Source: Ignavibacteriales bacterium (lineage in GTDB: Bacteria; Bacteroidota; Ignavibacteria; Ignavibacteriales; Ignavibacteriaceae). From it: DNA of 64,000 bases. Location of the stretch: the NCBI GenBank assembly GCA_020061465.1, contig JAGUYG010000051.1:1-64000 (forward strand), read 5' to 3'. The first letter of the stretch is position 1, and each line of letters begins with the position of its first letter. The notes under the pieces were generated by a model. That model had not been told where the DNA came from. It ran no database searches and saw only the letters and a list, made by a program, of their open reading frames with translations. The translations under genes and the position numbers were made by a program. Positions 25,701 through 35,103 of this stretch are shown here, one piece after another.

Positions 25701-26368
25701 TGCCGGGTAAAGTAATTAAGGTACCTGTGAAATATTCTGTTAAAAAGATTACACAGAATGAATCCCAGCAGCCCATCTTAACATTTTTAAAAGAAAAACC
25801 GGCATCCTTCGATTCTGCCTGGACACAAGGCGAAGAAATCATTTTATTTGTGCCGAATGCGATTGGGCAGCCTACAGAAACTACCTGGGGTGTAATTATT
25901 TCGAAACCAACCGATACTCTGATTACGTCGATAGCTCCAACTGAGGGAGACGTTTTTGTGCTAGCTACTAAACGACCGTTTAACAAGGAGGATGAATTTG
26001 CATTTAAGACTACTGCTGCCAAGTATAATTCGGATTTGAGCAGATCACGCCTGGATAAAATTTACGTTGTGCCTAACCCTTACGTTGGTCATAACGAAAT
26101 TGAACCTGTTACTAAACTCCCAGGGCAGACCCGCGGCGAAAGAAGAATTTACTTTGAAAATCTTCCGCCGAAATGCACTATAAGGATTTATACACTAAGC
26201 GGCGAGTTTGTACAAAGCCTTGAGCACGAAAGCACTCTTGAAAACGGCAGGGAGTATTGGAACCTGTTAAACAGGGACGGTTTTGGCGTTGCCTATGGAG
26301 TTTATTTTGCACACATCGATGCCCCGGGCATCGGTGAGAAATTAATCAAGTTTGCATTAATTAAATAG
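22793..26368 (+). CDS. Large secreted multidomain protein with T9SS-type end
   Basis: The 1191-residue protein has a signal peptide ending PIYSQ (about 27), a charged segment, then a large extracellular region. Visible parts are an Asp-rich calcium motif GIDDDGDGMIDERQDDGIDND near residue 380, a fibronectin-III-like stretch (PAKPKVTAVPGDKKVTLFWD) near 545 and more beta-rich sequence. It ends in a YVVPNPYVG...IRIYTLSGEFV domain, the Ignavibacteria form of the T9SS sorting domain. No enzyme motif is recognised. It is probably a surface partner of the preceding TonB receptor. Confidence 0.8.
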   Translation: MTITKNISSLFTVILLILFATSPIYSQTERELQREKERQAVKEYMNSILSQRQNTQPEQNAETKDDLEKKYNNKLSKITGAKDRKHYFMTGNNIAVEVYNYGGIAPGYDLIRNVNNGVWRGLSYIFQFCPLVAASVPSGLDPNQQLHIISDGLWDYPGLREFNPDDPNELWSFQPLPGYADPNQEYMASNPAEDRDGDGKPDSWPHSWYNPILGKYVWPGFLAQDATNADLEVFWAMDDRDNKEFPYYPFPSDSTRKGLGIQIDGRGFQWSNALAENTIFFVYTITNVSEKDLDTVYFGIYGDPDLGGGSPENTDDHGLFIPPYDYDGKHDVSNIPVYARSMVYFWDPDMKGNLGLPLGYIGCKFLESPGNAENGIDDDGDGMIDERQDDGIDNDGDWNPLTDDVGIDGIPNTGDEGEGDGVPTAGRKLPDGSLHPLYPGEPNFELTDLDESDQIGLTSFNSWSWNTDKVSNDESMWNRIQAHNFSDIQQNQDIVFIFGSGPISLKKGETKRISMALLFGEDLDDLLITAETVQRIYNANYRFFKPPAKPKVTAVPGDKKVTLFWDTKAEESVDPITGKDFEGYVIYRSTDPSFGDIQNITDGKGSKFFLEPLKDLYGNEAKWDIDYRDEPYIDENLNGRYDEGEPYTDINLDGKWTAKIKDWWKGYHPVTYQGRGIQYYLGNNTGLVHSFVDSNNVINGQTYYYAVVAYDHGDSVGIPPSETTRKITVDPITSRLQFDENTVMVIPGPRASGYVAPSSDIYVEQTKGIGTGRVKVEILNDLSTLESGEYKIFFADSIQYHGKMIPRLNYSVLRMEKVNDNFTLYDTNFTKLTYTHLADDLDIVVKDGNGTVYTRNVDYVIDSERGIIRRTSSGSMTTDKTYSISYNYYPVYYSSYLNDDDGNPVFDGVSVKVKGDPVLELDTIKTGWVEGNSNYSYVIQKGSIGAGKHYAADYQIQFSSSNIDSALIQVPGKVIKVPVKYSVKKITQNESQQPILTFLKEKPASFDSAWTQGEEIILFVPNAIGQPTETTWGVIISKPTDTLITSIAPTEGDVFVLATKRPFNKEDEFAFKTTAAKYNSDLSRSRLDKIYVVPNPYVGHNEIEPVTKLPGQTRGERRIYFENLPPKCTIRIYTLSGEFVQSLEHESTLENGREYWNLLNRDGFGVAYGVYFAHIDAPGIGEKLIKFALIK

Positions 26369-26430
26369 AGTATGAGGTAAAGATGAAAAAAAATTGCAGC
26401 TCATATTCATTCGTTAAAAAGGAGATTTCG

Positions 26431-27456
26431 ATGAAATCTTTTAGTATAATTTTTATAGTTTTAATTTGTGTTGGTTTAACCATCAATCTGTACGGACAAA
26501 TAGGAGCCCAAACAAATAAATCGGGCACTACAGCGGCACAATTCTTAAAGATTGGTGTTGGTCCCCGAGCAATCGGAATGGGCGGGGCTTTTACCGCAGT
26601 AGCCGATGATATCAATTCGTTGTATTGGAATCCTGCCGGGCTCTCAAGAATGTATTCCCGCGAAGCTTACTTTAATCATGTTGATTGGATTGCAGACGTT
26701 GGTTTAGATTATGCAGGTTTCGGAATTGACATAAGCGGTGTTGGAACACTTGGTGCATTTGTCTCCGTACTTTCTATGGAAGATATGCTGGTTAGAACAC
26801 TTGAAAGACCTGAAGGAACAGGCGAGTATTTCTCTGCCGGTGCTTTGATGATCGGGATATCGTATGCCAGAAATTTAACAGAAGAATTCTCGATCGGTTT
26901 TAATGTTAAGTATATTAATGAATATATCTGGAACGAATCGGCTTCGGCAATTGCATTTGATATAGGAACATTGTACACAATTCCTTTCTTGAATAAGTTT
27001 AGTCTTGGTGCAAGTATTTCCAACTTTGGTCCAAAAATGCAGCTTGAGGGAAGAGACATCTTAGTAATAACTCATACAGGCTCCGGTGATGCCAATATAA
27101 TTAATACTCTACTTCAACTGGAGAAATTTGAACTACCGCTGCTTTTTAGGTTTGGTTTTGCTGTCGATGTGTTTCAAACAGCAGACTACCGCTTAACTGC
27201 AGCCGTTGATGCAATTCATCCGAATGATAATAACGAATACGTAAACGCCGGTTTCGAATATACGTGGAATGATATTTTCTTCATCAGAGGCGGTTATAAA
27301 TCCTTGTTTGAAAATGAAGGTGAGCAAGGCTTAACATTAGGTTTCGGATTGAATTATAGAATTATAGGTTCAGTTAAAGTTAAGGTTGATTATGCATACC
27401 AGGATTTCGGTAGATTGAAGAGTGTTCAGTACTTCTCAATAGGCGTTCGTTTCTAA
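26431..27456 (+). CDS. PorV/PorQ-family (UPF0164) outer-membrane protein
   Basis: The ATG at 26431 has a GGAG site 6 bases upstream and starts a signal peptide (MKSFSIIFIVLICVGL, cut after YGQ). An earlier ATG at 26383 adds a polar leader and is unlikely. The 341-residue protein carries the PorV signature AQFLKIGVGPRAIGMGGAF, AVADDINSLYWNPAGLS, and ends in an outer-membrane-like FSIGVRF. PorV delivers T9SS cargo to the attachment complex in Bacteroidota. Whether this is the true PorV or a dedicated paralogue for the upstream secreted protein cannot be told. Confidence 0.85.
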   Translation: MKSFSIIFIVLICVGLTINLYGQIGAQTNKSGTTAAQFLKIGVGPRAIGMGGAFTAVADDINSLYWNPAGLSRMYSREAYFNHVDWIADVGLDYAGFGIDISGVGTLGAFVSVLSMEDMLVRTLERPEGTGEYFSAGALMIGISYARNLTEEFSIGFNVKYINEYIWNESASAIAFDIGTLYTIPFLNKFSLGASISNFGPKMQLEGRDILVITHTGSGDANIINTLLQLEKFELPLLFRFGFAVDVFQTADYRLTAAVDAIHPNDNNEYVNAGFEYTWNDIFFIRGGYKSLFENEGEQGLTLGFGLNYRIIGSVKVKVDYAYQDFGRLKSVQYFSIGVRF

Positions 27457-27478
27457 TCAAAATTGGGCAATATTTCAA

Positions 27479-27511
27479 GCCGTGGAATTTTCATTTTCAC
27501 GGCATTTTTTG
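27479..27511 (+). terminator. Rho-independent terminator of the TonB/secreted/PorV operon
   Basis: GCCGTGGAA...TTCACGGC forms the stem, with a T-run right after. It lies 22 bases beyond the PorV-like stop codon and uses the same GCCGTG/CACGGC stem as the terminator at 14751. Confidence 0.85.
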
Positions 27512-27577
27512 TTTAAAAACGTAACTTTTTTGAACGAAATGAACCTATTATTGTACAAATCGATGATTTCCATTTTC

Positions 27578-27610
27578 TTGACTTTCAGGGTGCATATCTA
27601 TATCTTTTTG
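27578..27610 (+). promoter_or_regulatory. efp promoter-like element
   Basis: TTGACT at 27578-27583 and TATCTTTTTG at 27601-27610, again TTG-N20-TAnnTTT. It lies 33 bases before the efp ATG, a plausible distance for a short leader. Confidence 0.5.
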
Positions 27611-27642
27611 CCCTATTTATTCATAATTATTAGTGAGAATTC

Positions 27643-28206
27643 ATGCCCGATACTTCCGATTTCAGAAACGGATTAATTATAAAATTTAGAAATGATTTGT
27701 ATTCCATTGTTGAATTTCAACACGTTAAACCAGGTAAAGGGGGCGCCTTTGTTAGATCTACTCTCAAGAATCTAAAAACCGGAAAAGTTTTCGATAATAC
27801 CTTCAGAGCAGGTGAAAGTATCGAAATAGTTCGTGTTGAACGTAAAAAATATCAATATCTTTACCGTGAAGGGGATTTTTTGGTCTGTATGGATAACGAT
27901 ACCTTCGAGCAGATTAATGTGCCGATTGCTTATTTTAGTGAAGGTTTTGCTTATCTTAAAGAAAGCGAGGAAGTTGAAATTTTGTTTAACGGTGATCAAA
28001 TAATAAATGTCGAAATACCCATATTTGTTGCCCTAAAAGTAGTTGAAACCGAACCCGGCTTTAAAGGTGATACAGCCACGGGGGCTAATAAACCCGCCAA
28101 ACTTGAAACAGGCGCAACGATAAATGTACCGCTTTTTATAAATGAAGACGATTATTTGAAAGTTGACACGCGAACCGGAGAATACGTCGAGAGGGTAAAA
28201 TCTTAA
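27643..28206 (+). CDS. efp: Elongation factor P
   Basis: The 187-residue protein shows the three-domain EF-P layout: N-terminal KOW-like domain with the conserved loop KPGKGGAF (Lys32, the residue modified in many bacteria), then two OB-fold domains ending DDYLKVDTRTGEYVERV. EF-P rescues ribosomes stalled on polyproline. It heads an efp-accB-accC cluster (15 and 25 bases between genes), a grouping common in bacteria. Confidence 0.96.
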   Translation: MPDTSDFRNGLIIKFRNDLYSIVEFQHVKPGKGGAFVRSTLKNLKTGKVFDNTFRAGESIEIVRVERKKYQYLYREGDFLVCMDNDTFEQINVPIAYFSEGFAYLKESEEVEILFNGDQIINVEIPIFVALKVVETEPGFKGDTATGANKPAKLETGATINVPLFINEDDYLKVDTRTGEYVERVKS

Positions 28207-28221
28207 CAGCAGGTAAAAATA

Positions 28222-28680
28222 ATGGATTTAAATCTTATCAAACGGCTCGTCAAAATTGTTAATTCAAGTGATATTACCGACCTTGAAGTTCAGGAAGACG
28301 GGCTTAAAGTAAAAATTTCAAAAAAGATCAGGGGAACACAAATTGTTACACACTCGCATCTTCAACCAGCGCCCGTTCAAGAAGCTGCTAAAGCTCAACC
28401 GGAAACTCTGCCTGCAGAAATTGAAAGCAAAACTGAAAACCAACATGAGATAAAGTCACCTATTGTAGGCACATTTTATAGAGCACCTGCGCCGGATGCC
28501 GATCCTTATGTGCAAATCGGCGACATTGTATCACCCGGTACAGTATTGTGTATTGTGGAAGCAATGAAGCTAATGAACGAAATAGAATCAGATGTTAGCG
28601 GCAAAATCATAAAAATACTGGTTGAAAACGGCAAGCCGGTTGAATATAGCCAGCCGCTGTTTTTAATTCAAACCGCTTGA
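28222..28680 (+). CDS. accB: Biotin carboxyl carrier protein of acetyl-CoA carboxylase
   Basis: The 152-residue protein has the N-terminal [19 protein letters not shown] helix-strand, an Ala/Pro/Glu-rich linker (about 50-75) and a C-terminal biotinyl domain with EAMKLMNE (biotinylated Lys116). It carries biotin between AccC and the carboxyltransferase at the first step of fatty-acid synthesis. It lies directly upstream of accC. Confidence 0.96.
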   Translation: MDLNLIKRLVKIVNSSDITDLEVQEDGLKVKISKKIRGTQIVTHSHLQPAPVQEAAKAQPETLPAEIESKTENQHEIKSPIVGTFYRAPAPDADPYVQIGDIVSPGTVLCIVEAMKLMNEIESDVSGKIIKILVENGKPVEYSQPLFLIQTA

Positions 28681-28705
28681 TATGTATTTCTAATTCTGAG
28701 GATAA

Positions 28706-30040
28706 ATGTTTAAAAAAATATTGATTGCCAACCGGGGTGAGATTGCTCTTCGCATTATAAGAACCTGTAAAGAATTAGGAATAAAAACAGTAGCTGTTTA
28801 TTCCGAAGCTGACCGCGATTCCCTGCATGTTACGTTTGCCGACGAAGCCGTCTGTATCGGTCCACCTCCGAGTAAAGATAGTTACCTAAAGATTCCATTA
28901 ATAATATCCGCAGCGCAGGTTACCGGTGCTGAGGCTATTCATCCCGGCTACGGTTTCCTTGCGGAGAACGCAAATTTCTCTGAGATATGTGCCGAATCGG
29001 GTATTAAATTTATCGGTCCTTCTCCAGATATGATAAATGCAATGGGTGATAAATCCTTTGCTAAGGAAACCATGAAGAACAACGGTGTTCCGGTTATTCC
29101 GGGAAGCGATGGAATTATTACAGATAAGAAAGAAGGAAGAAATCTTTCGCACGAAATTGGATTTCCGGTAATAATTAAAGCATCAGCAGGCGGCGGTGGA
29201 AAAGGTATGCGTATAGTTTGGGAAGAAAAAGAATTTGACAAAGCCTTCCAGATGGCTCAAACAGAAGCCGAATCCGCTTTCGACAATCCGGCAGTGTACA
29301 TCGAAAAGTTTATCGAAAATCCCCGTCACATAGAAATTCAAATTCTTGGCGACAGCTTCGGTAATGTTTATCATTACGGAGAACGAGATTGTTCTATTCA
29401 GCGTCGTCATCAAAAATTGATCGAAGAAGCTCCTTCTCCTATCATCGATGCAGATATCAGAAATAAAATGGGTGAAACTGCCGTCTTAGGTGCTAAAGCC
29501 GTAAACTATGAAGGTGCCGGCACCATAGAGTTTCTGATGGATAAGTACAAAAACTTTTACTTCATGGAGATGAATACCCGAATACAAGTTGAACATCCCG
29601 TTACCGAAATGGTTTATGATGTAGATCTGATTAGACAGCAGATTTTGGTAGCTGCGGGCGAAAAGATTGAAACCTTACCGCGGAAGCCAATTGGACATAG
29701 CATCGAGTTTAGAATAAACGCAGAAGACCCTAAACATAACTTTCGTCCATCGCCCGGTAGAATTGAATCGCTGCATTTCCCGGGCGGATTTGGGGTTAGG
29801 GTAGATTCACATATTTATCAATCCTATAGCATTCCTCCATATTATGATTCGCTAATAGCAAAGCTGATTGTTTGGGGCAAAAATAGAACACACGCAATTG
29901 CAAGAGCCAAAAGAGCATTAGAGGAATTTATTGTAGAAGGAATAAAAACGACTATTCCATTTCATCAAAAGGTTCTTGAAGATGAAAGATTTCTTAAAGG
30001 GAATTTCGATACCGGCTTTTTAGATTCTTTTGATTTTTAA
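28706..30040 (+). CDS. accC: Biotin carboxylase subunit of acetyl-CoA carboxylase
   Basis: The 444-residue ATP-grasp enzyme starts [23 protein letters not shown]. It contains the glycine loop [12 protein letters not shown] near 160, [19 protein letters not shown] near 230, [14 protein letters not shown] near 290 and the C-terminal biotin carboxylase domain ([17 protein letters not shown]). Length is normal for stand-alone AccC. Confidence 0.96.
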   Translation: MFKKILIANRGEIALRIIRTCKELGIKTVAVYSEADRDSLHVTFADEAVCIGPPPSKDSYLKIPLIISAAQVTGAEAIHPGYGFLAENANFSEICAESGIKFIGPSPDMINAMGDKSFAKETMKNNGVPVIPGSDGIITDKKEGRNLSHEIGFPVIIKASAGGGGKGMRIVWEEKEFDKAFQMAQTEAESAFDNPAVYIEKFIENPRHIEIQILGDSFGNVYHYGERDCSIQRRHQKLIEEAPSPIIDADIRNKMGETAVLGAKAVNYEGAGTIEFLMDKYKNFYFMEMNTRIQVEHPVTEMVYDVDLIRQQILVAAGEKIETLPRKPIGHSIEFRINAEDPKHNFRPSPGRIESLHFPGGFGVRVDSHIYQSYSIPPYYDSLIAKLIVWGKNRTHAIARAKRALEEFIVEGIKTTIPFHQKVLEDERFLKGNFDTGFLDSFDF

Positions 30041-30227
30041 AGCATTATAATTTTTTATTGGAACTTTAATCTTATATGTTTTAATCGTGTTGAGGAATAA
30101 CCATTATAGGGGAACATCGAAATCAATTATAAATTGAAAAAACGCTTCAATTGATAGAAAGATATAACTTAAATTCGCTTGCTGCCCCGGCTAAATTGTT
30201 AAACAATTAAAATAACTTGAGGTATTT

Positions 30228-30608
30228 ATGAACTTTCCGTCTAACTTAAAATACACAAAAGAACACGAATGGGTTTTAGTTGAAGAAAATATCGGTATAA
30301 TGGGCATTACGGATTATGCGCAAGGCGAGCTTGGAGACGTAGTATTTGTTGATATTGACCCATCGCTCAGCGCAGTAACAAAAGGTGAATCATTCGGTTC
30401 TATCGAGGCAGTAAAAACTGTCAGTGATCTTTATGCACCATGCAGCGGAAAAATAATCGAAATTAATAAACTTCTCGCGGATAACCCTGAAGTTGTGAAT
30501 TCAGATCCTTATGGACAGGGATGGATGGTGAAAATAGAAATAAGCGATTTGAACGAACTGAATGACTTATTGGACGCCGAAGAGTACAAAAAGCTTATTG
30601 GTCAGTAA
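30228..30608 (+). CDS. gcvH: Glycine cleavage system H protein
   Basis: The 126-residue protein has KYTKEHEWVLVEE, GITDYAQGELGDVVFVD and ESFGSIEAVKTVSDL with the lipoylated Lys63. It shuttles the aminomethyl group between the P, T and L proteins. No other gcv gene is nearby. It is followed by a strong hairpin. Confidence 0.95.
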   Translation: MNFPSNLKYTKEHEWVLVEENIGIMGITDYAQGELGDVVFVDIDPSLSAVTKGESFGSIEAVKTVSDLYAPCSGKIIEINKLLADNPEVVNSDPYGQGWMVKIEISDLNELNDLLDAEEYKKLIGQ

Positions 30609-30691
30609 TCAAGCTAATTTTATGTTCTGTTCCTAACGTTTTTATCATTGAAAGACATTCCTTTTCTGCCGATAAATATGATTTAACCGTC

Positions 30692-30726
30692 AAATAATAA
30701 AATCCTCTTGCAGGATTTTATTATTT
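30692..30726. terminator. Long perfect hairpin between gcvH and guaA
   Basis: AAATAATAAAATCCT and AGGATTTTATTATTT are perfect 15-base complements around a CTTGC loop. The AT-rich arms provide A- and T-runs on both sides, so it could act as a terminator in either direction. It rules out the TTG in its loop (30708) as the guaA start. Confidence 0.7.
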
Positions 30727-30767
30727 TAAACCGGTCGTTTTTCCAATTTAGTTTTTTGAGAAAGTAT

Positions 30768-32309
30768 TTGAAGCACGAAGAAGTAATATTAATCTTAGAT
30801 TTTGGTTCTCAGTATACGCAGCTAATAACGAGAAGAATTAGAGAAGCAAACGTCTACTCGGAAGTTTATCCTTATTCAATTAGCGCCGAAGCCGTAAAAA
30901 ACATTTCTCCTGCAGGAATCATTCTTTCCGGCGGACCGATGAGTGTTTACGATGAATCGGCGCCTCAATTATCGAAAGATATATTGAGCTTGGGAATTCC
31001 AATACTCGGAATTTGTTATGGTCTGCAGCTTGTTTGTAAACTGTTAGGCGGTAAAGTTGAAAAAGCTTCCGATAGAGAATACGGCAAATCGCTGCTCAAC
31101 ATATTATGTTCAGATGGATTGTTCAGAAATATTCGTAACAACTCTGCCGTATGGATGAGCCATGGTGATTTATTAACAGAAGCTCCCGAAGGATTTTGCA
31201 TAACTGCCAAATCAGTTCACTCTCCCATTTGTGCACTTGAAAATAAGGAGAAAAAAATATTTGGAGTTCAGTTTCATCCCGAAGTAATTCATACCGAAGA
31301 AGGTACAAAAATCATTAATAATTTTCTTTATAACATTTGCAAATGCAAAGGCGATTGGACCCCCCGAAATTTCATTGATAAAAGCATTAAAGAAATACAA
31401 GAGAAAGCAGGTTCATCAAAAGTAATTTGTGCTTTAAGTGGTGGAGTTGATTCCACAGTAGCGGCTGTTTTAGTTCGAAGAGCGATCGGTGAAAATTTAA
31501 TATGCATTCATATCGATACGGGTTTGATGAGAAAAAACGAGAGTGCAGAAATTTCAAAGGTGTTTAAGGAGAATATAAAATTAAACTTAATTCATATTGA
31601 TGCATCAAAAAGATTTCTTGAGAAATTAAGCGGAGTGTTTGATCCCGAAGAAAAGAGAAAAATTATAGGACGAACCTTCATAGAAGTATTTGAAGAAGAA
31701 GCAAAGAAAAACGGCAGCATTGAGTTTTTAGTACAGGGAACACTCTATCCTGATGTAATCGAATCGTCTTCGGCTGAAGGTGCTTCGGCAACAATTAAAA
31801 CGCATCATAACGTAGGCGGATTGCCTGAAAGAATGAACCTGAAATTATTAGAACCGTTCAGAGACTTATTTAAAGATGAAGTTAGAAGAGTTGGTAAAGA
31901 ATTAGACATTCTGGATGAACTGCTCGAAAGACATCCTTTCCCCGGTCCGGGTTTGGCAGTTAGGATAATAAGCGATATAACTGCCGAAAAACTTGACATT
32001 TTACGTGGGGCTGACGATATTTTTATCGGCGAGATAAAAAAGGCAGGTTTGTACAATGAAATATGGCAGGCATTTGCTGTACTTCTGCCGGTTCAGTCGG
32101 TTGGCGTAATGGGCGATGCTCGAACTTATGAAAATGTGCTTGCGCTGCGCGCCGTTACTTCGGTTGACGGGATGACTGCCGATTGGTTTCAGTTTGATAA
32201 TGATTTTTTAGCAAATGTCTCGAATAAAATTATTAATAAAGTTCGAGGAATTAATAGGGTGGTTTATGACGTTAGTTCAAAACCTCCTTCTACTATAGAA
32301 TGGGAATAA
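30768..32309 (+). CDS. guaA: GMP synthase (glutamine-hydrolysing)
   Basis: Starting from TTG at 30768 the 513-residue product begins [19 protein letters not shown], the proper GuaA N-terminus; an upstream TTG at 30708 sits inside a hairpin. The class I amidotransferase has GICYGLQ (Cys83) and FGVQFHPEV. The ATP pyrophosphatase has SGGVDST at 224-230. The dimerisation domain ends KPPSTIEWE. It converts XMP to GMP. A TPR gene follows after 4 bases, also with a TTG start. Confidence 0.96.
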   Translation: MKHEEVILILDFGSQYTQLITRRIREANVYSEVYPYSISAEAVKNISPAGIILSGGPMSVYDESAPQLSKDILSLGIPILGICYGLQLVCKLLGGKVEKASDREYGKSLLNILCSDGLFRNIRNNSAVWMSHGDLLTEAPEGFCITAKSVHSPICALENKEKKIFGVQFHPEVIHTEEGTKIINNFLYNICKCKGDWTPRNFIDKSIKEIQEKAGSSKVICALSGGVDSTVAAVLVRRAIGENLICIHIDTGLMRKNESAEISKVFKENIKLNLIHIDASKRFLEKLSGVFDPEEKRKIIGRTFIEVFEEEAKKNGSIEFLVQGTLYPDVIESSSAEGASATIKTHHNVGGLPERMNLKLLEPFRDLFKDEVRRVGKELDILDELLERHPFPGPGLAVRIISDITAEKLDILRGADDIFIGEIKKAGLYNEIWQAFAVLLPVQSVGVMGDARTYENVLALRAVTSVDGMTADWFQFDNDFLANVSNKIINKVRGINRVVYDVSSKPPSTIEWE

Positions 32310-32313
32310 CGAT

Positions 32314-33219
32314 TTGACGACGAGTAAGGATATAGAACTAAAACTTGAATTAGCAGATGATTTTTACAAACACGGTAAGCACCTTCATGCGATACAAATT
32401 TATCGTTCTCTTTTAGATGAAAATCCGGATTTAATCGATGCGTATCTTGGACTTGCCAGCTCCTATGTTGAAATTCAAAATCCTGATGCTGCAATGAATA
32501 TCATTGATTCATGCCTTGAACTGCACCCTGATGAACTAGATATCAGATTGTATTACATACCTTTTCTTCTTAAGCATTCCAAGTGGGAAAAGATTATAGA
32601 TATTTTAAGTTATATTTCTCCTCAAGATGAGCCGCAGATTCTTTTTTATTTAGGATATGCAAATTATATGTTGGAGGAATATGAGATAGCTAAATTGAAC
32701 TTTCTCGGTTTCATCTCTCTTCAAAATGACACAGCATTATTAAATGAAGCATATTTGTACCTTGTAAAAATTGATCTACAATTAGGTAACTTTAAATCTG
32801 CTTTAACTTTTTCTAGAAAAGCGGAGAAAATATATTCTAATTATTGGGAACTGAATTTTCTGAATGCGAAAATTTATTCTGCGTTAGGAATGGAAACACA
32901 TGCCAAAACTTCTATAGAGAAAGCGATAAAGTTAAATCCAAGAGAACCGTTATTATTTGAGTTTGCCGGCAACATATACTTCAAGTTGTCCGATTATTTA
33001 AATGCCGAAAAATATTTCTCTAAGTATATTGAGCAAACCGACAATGCCTCTTCCGATGTTTATACAAACCTGGCTGAAGCGTGTTTAAGAATAGAAAAAC
33101 TTAAAAAAGCATCTGAATATTTTGATGCGGCTATTAAACTCGATCCCGGTAATAGAAAGGCAATTGACAGAAGAAAGCATCTTGACACTGTAAAAAAGAA
33201 AGAAACTTCCGATGGCTAA
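32314..33219 (+). CDS. TPR protein, function unknown
   Basis: The 301-residue protein has no signal peptide and consists of about seven TPR-like helix pairs (LADDFYKHGKHLHAIQIYRSLL, AYLGLASSYVEIQNPDAAMNI, FEFAGNIYFKLSDYLNAEKYF, AEACLRIEKLKKASEYFDAAI). The start is TTG, 4 bases after guaA, and its end overlaps the next gene by 8 bases. It is therefore likely translated with its neighbours. The partner is not known. Confidence 0.8.
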   Translation: MTTSKDIELKLELADDFYKHGKHLHAIQIYRSLLDENPDLIDAYLGLASSYVEIQNPDAAMNIIDSCLELHPDELDIRLYYIPFLLKHSKWEKIIDILSYISPQDEPQILFYLGYANYMLEEYEIAKLNFLGFISLQNDTALLNEAYLYLVKIDLQLGNFKSALTFSRKAEKIYSNYWELNFLNAKIYSALGMETHAKTSIEKAIKLNPREPLLFEFAGNIYFKLSDYLNAEKYFSKYIEQTDNASSDVYTNLAEACLRIEKLKKASEYFDAAIKLDPGNRKAIDRRKHLDTVKKKETSDG

Positions 33220-34963
33220 AAACTTTTTTAAAATTCTGCTGATCATTTTTGTAACCTTTAATATCGCAGTGTTTGCACAAATCAAATCTGCCGACGAAAG
33301 TCTAGAGGTAGAATTTAAATTAGGATTGAATTTGTACAATTCTTATCAATATGATGAAGCATTAAATGTGTTTGAACGAATTACAGAGCACAGAGATTTA
33401 AATCGGAAAACCACCGCAGCGCTGCTAATGAAAGGTAAGTGCCTGTTGAATTTAAATGAGTATGATAAATCTGTTCAAACGTTAACCGCACTGATTGAAA
33501 ATTATCCCGAAAGCAAATACATCGATGAAGCAAGAATAACTAAAGCTGCAGTTCTCTTGAGTAAAAAAAATGCAAGCAATGCCTTTGCAGAATTGATTGC
33601 CATCATCCAAAACTCGGTTGATGCAGATTATATATCGAAAGCCAAATCATTAGCTGAAAAAATTGCTCTTACTTATCTCAATGCTGAAGGATTGAATAAA
33701 TTTTTATCGGGTTTTACCGGAATTAAAACTTCGCCGTTATTAATGCTGCTTCAAGCTAGACTGTATTTGAAACAAAATGATCAAAAGGCTGCGGAGGAAA
33801 TTCTACTGAAAATCATTAAAGATTTTCCCAGTTCGGAAGAATACTTCACTGCTTTAACATTACATCAAGACTATCAAAATAAGTATGAAAAACCGGGTTC
33901 AGTGATAATAGGAGTGCTGCTTCCTTTAAGCGGTAACAAGCTAAGCAGTGAAGCCGCGTCTGCCGCATTTGATATCCTTGAGGGGATTAAATTTGCAGTA
34001 TCGGAATACAACCGCGGTAGAAACGAAAAAATCGGATTACTGCTAAGGGATTCGAAACTCGAAAAAGAAGTGATTGCAAAAATTAAGTCCGAATTTGAAA
34101 ACATATCATCAATAAAAGCAATTATCGGTCCTCTTTTCAGCAGCGAAGTAAGGGATGCAATAACCGAATTTAGAAACACTAATATTCCGATTATTTCTCC
34201 AACGGCAACAGATGACGACCTAACTTTTATTAACAATAATTTTTTCCAGGCTAATCCTTCCTTTTCATTTAGAGGTAAGATAATGGCACAGTACATCTAC
34301 TTTGTTGAAAATAAAAGAAGTATGGGTATACTTAACGCAATTGAAGGATACTCTCCCATTTTAGCAGCAGCATTTGCAAATGAATTTGAAAGATTGGGGG
34401 GAGAGATCGTAATAAGGCAAACTTATCAAAGCAACACTTTCAATCTTAACGAACCTGTTTCCAGGATAGCTGCATTTGCCGGCAAATTAGATGGGCTTTA
34501 CATTCCTCTTTCGGATAAATCAAACGTAACGGCAATACTTTCTCAATTAGTGCAGCACAATTTAGACTTACCACTTTATGGAAATCAGGATTGGTTCCTC
34601 GCCAAAGGCTATGAAACTTCTACGGCACTCAGCAATAAATTAACTTTTACATCGGATTATTTTATTCCATATTCAGATGAAAATTTCAGCGAATTCAATA
34701 AAACATTTTATGCACGAACAAAAAAAGACGCAAGTAGAAACGTACTTTACGGTTATGATGCTGCAAAGTATGTATTATCTATATTTGACGGCAAAACAAT
34801 TGGACGCGAAGATGTTACCGCAATTATAGAATCCGGTTTTATTACAACCGGATTTCACAATAACATCGCAATTGATTCTGCAAGAATAAATAAATATCTG
34901 AATATTGTTCGTTACCGCGACGGAGTATTTGAATTAATCGACAGATTTAGATTGGGAAATTAG
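33212..34963 (+). CDS. Periplasmic TPR + type 1 binding-protein fold (LpoA-like)
   Basis: The 583-residue protein has a signal peptide (about 1-22, FNIAVFAQ). An N-terminal TPR part follows (VEFKLGLNLYNSYQYDEALNVFERI, LLMKGKCLLNLNEYDKSVQTL). From about 230 there is a type 1 periplasmic binding fold (VIIGVLLPLSGNKLSSEAAS, LLLRDSKLEKEVI, AIIGPLFSSEVRDAI, IPIISPTATDDDL). This TPR-plus-binding fold order matches LpoA, the activator of penicillin-binding protein 1A, although a ligand-binding role is also possible. It overlaps the cytosolic TPR gene by 8 bases. Confidence 0.75.
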   Translation: MAKNFFKILLIIFVTFNIAVFAQIKSADESLEVEFKLGLNLYNSYQYDEALNVFERITEHRDLNRKTTAALLMKGKCLLNLNEYDKSVQTLTALIENYPESKYIDEARITKAAVLLSKKNASNAFAELIAIIQNSVDADYISKAKSLAEKIALTYLNAEGLNKFLSGFTGIKTSPLLMLLQARLYLKQNDQKAAEEILLKIIKDFPSSEEYFTALTLHQDYQNKYEKPGSVIIGVLLPLSGNKLSSEAASAAFDILEGIKFAVSEYNRGRNEKIGLLLRDSKLEKEVIAKIKSEFENISSIKAIIGPLFSSEVRDAITEFRNTNIPIISPTATDDDLTFINNNFFQANPSFSFRGKIMAQYIYFVENKRSMGILNAIEGYSPILAAAFANEFERLGGEIVIRQTYQSNTFNLNEPVSRIAAFAGKLDGLYIPLSDKSNVTAILSQLVQHNLDLPLYGNQDWFLAKGYETSTALSNKLTFTSDYFIPYSDENFSEFNKTFYARTKKDASRNVLYGYDAAKYVLSIFDGKTIGREDVTAIIESGFITTGFHNNIAIDSARINKYLNIVRYRDGVFELIDRFRLGN

Positions 34964-35103
34964 TTCAAGAAATTTACCCAAGCGCTTCTTATCCAAATCT
35001 TTTGGGAAAACAATTTTACCTATTTGGATTTTTATTGCATTAGTTTTTTTTCAAACCATTTTTAAGTAAACATTTTTAGTTAAAGTTAAAATGGAGGTGT
35101 GCC

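Noticed and set aside
30708-30767. Upstream TTG extension of guaA
   Set aside because: The codon lies in the loop of a 15-bp hairpin and the added residues match nothing in GuaA.
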